Origin: Anaerolineae bacterium
GTDB taxonomy: Bacteria > Chloroflexota > Anaerolineae > B4-G1 > SLSP01
Direction: 5' to 3'
DNA: 5,419 nucleotides
Assembly (NCBI GenBank): GCA_021107605.1
Contig: JAIOSN010000034.1
Span: 1-5,419, forward strand
Shown: positions 5,230 to 5,419 of the stretch, one piece after another
Position numbering within the stretch: the stretch's first letter is position 1
Layout of the letters: the number at the start of each line of letters is the position of its first letter
Position numbers and translations under genes: made by a program
Notes under the pieces: model-generated
The model's input: only the letters and a program-made list of their open reading frames with translations
Told to the model about the DNA's origin: nothing
Database searches by the model: none

Positions 5230-5262
5230 GTTGCAAGTCAAAAGTTGCAAGTCAAAAGTTGC
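5230..5262. repeat. 14-bp tandem repeat, 2.4 copies
   Basis: GTTGCAAGTCAAAA occurs at 5230-5243 and 5244-5257 without a mismatch, and a third partial copy GTTGC ends at 5262. The repeat lies 14 bases beyond the -35 box of the mutS promoter. On the minus strand each full unit carries TTGACT, a -35-like hexamer, but no -10 box sits at the right distance from either copy. Confidence 0.8.
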
Positions 5263-5281
5263 TCCCCCCGTGAGGGCACGC

Positions 5282-5316
5282 ACAAGGGACAAGGAGCAAG
5301 AGGCAAGGGGCAGGGG
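5282..5316. repeat. Five tandem 7-bp units of the type RCAAGGG
   Basis: ACAAGGG, ACAAGGA, GCAAGAG, GCAAGGG and GCAGGGG lie head to tail, with GCAA beginning a decayed sixth unit at 5317. Heptamer arrays of this kind resemble in style the short tandemly repeated repetitive (STRR) sequences of cyanobacteria; the likeness is one of form only. No coding role is visible. Confidence 0.7.
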
Positions 5317-5324
5317 GCAAAGCC

Positions 5325-5339
5325 GCTAGCTAGCGCTAG
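5325..5339. repeat. Overlapping CTAG-rich palindromes
   Basis: GCTAGCTAGC (5325-5334) and CTAGCGCTAG (5330-5339) are each perfect 10-bp palindromes and share five bases, so CTAG occurs three times in 14 bases. CTAG is scarce in many bacterial genomes. GCTAGTGC (5335-5342) also occurs in inverted orientation beside the hairpin at 2447-2469, which links this block to that repeat family. Confidence 0.5.
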
Positions 5340-5350
5340 TGCGCAGAGAG

Positions 5351-5403
5351 CCCGCCCGTGGCTAAAGACCACGGGCTACGGAGCTACGCCCCATAAATGG
5401 GGC
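5351..5403. repeat. Two hairpins related to the array downstream of mutS
   Basis: GCCCGTGG (5354-5361) pairs with CCACGGGC (5369-5376) across a 7-base loop. GCCCCAT (5388-5394) pairs with ATGGGGC (5397-5403) across two bases. The first hairpin, read over 23 bases, matches the reverse complement of 2447-2469 at 22 positions. Neither is followed by a T-run. The remaining 16 bases to the window edge show nothing recognisable. Confidence 0.7.
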
Positions 5404-5419
5404 TATAACACAGTCATCC

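Overview
The window looks like part of a GC-rich bacterial chromosome, probably a member of the Chloroflexota (Anaerolineae-like). That assignment is an inference. It rests on a lipoprotein with a Pro/Thr/Ser linker after the lipobox, the style of the MutS and glycoside hydrolase proteins, and the many palindromic and short tandem repeats between genes. No single marker settles the taxonomy.

Layout. At the left edge (minus strand, cut by the window) is the start of a lipoprotein gene with a clear Shine-Dalgarno site and an LVGC lipobox. Upstream of it on the same strand is a membrane-anchored or secreted clan GH-A glycoside hydrolase (283-1419). A 373-base gap (1420-1792) separates the hydrolase from a divergent PduO-type cob(I)alamin adenosyltransferase (1793-2365, plus strand). 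This gap holds a 142-bp element with the signature of a MITE: imperfect terminal inverted repeats flanked by a perfect 8-bp direct repeat. It also holds a long hairpin followed by a T-tract, just upstream of the adenosyltransferase ribosome binding site, which looks like an attenuator or leader terminator. The adenosyltransferase converges on mutS (2559-5180, minus strand). Between them is a dense array of palindromes, which encodes the last 17 residues of the adenosyltransferase, followed by an 8-bp tandem repeat that runs into the mutS stop codon. Upstream of mutS are a good sigma70-type promoter placed so close to the ATG that the mRNA should be leaderless, then 14-bp and 7-bp tandem repeats, a CTAG-rich palindrome and two more hairpins, one of the same family as the array at the other end of mutS.

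The genes do not form one pathway. MutS acts in DNA mismatch repair, the adenosyltransferase makes coenzyme B12, and the hydrolase and lipoprotein probably act at the cell surface. I found no defence system, CRISPR array, RNA gene or transposase. The novelty lies in the intergenic DNA: a probable MITE, a candidate attenuator on a B12 gene, a likely leaderless mutS, and structured repeats on both sides of mutS.
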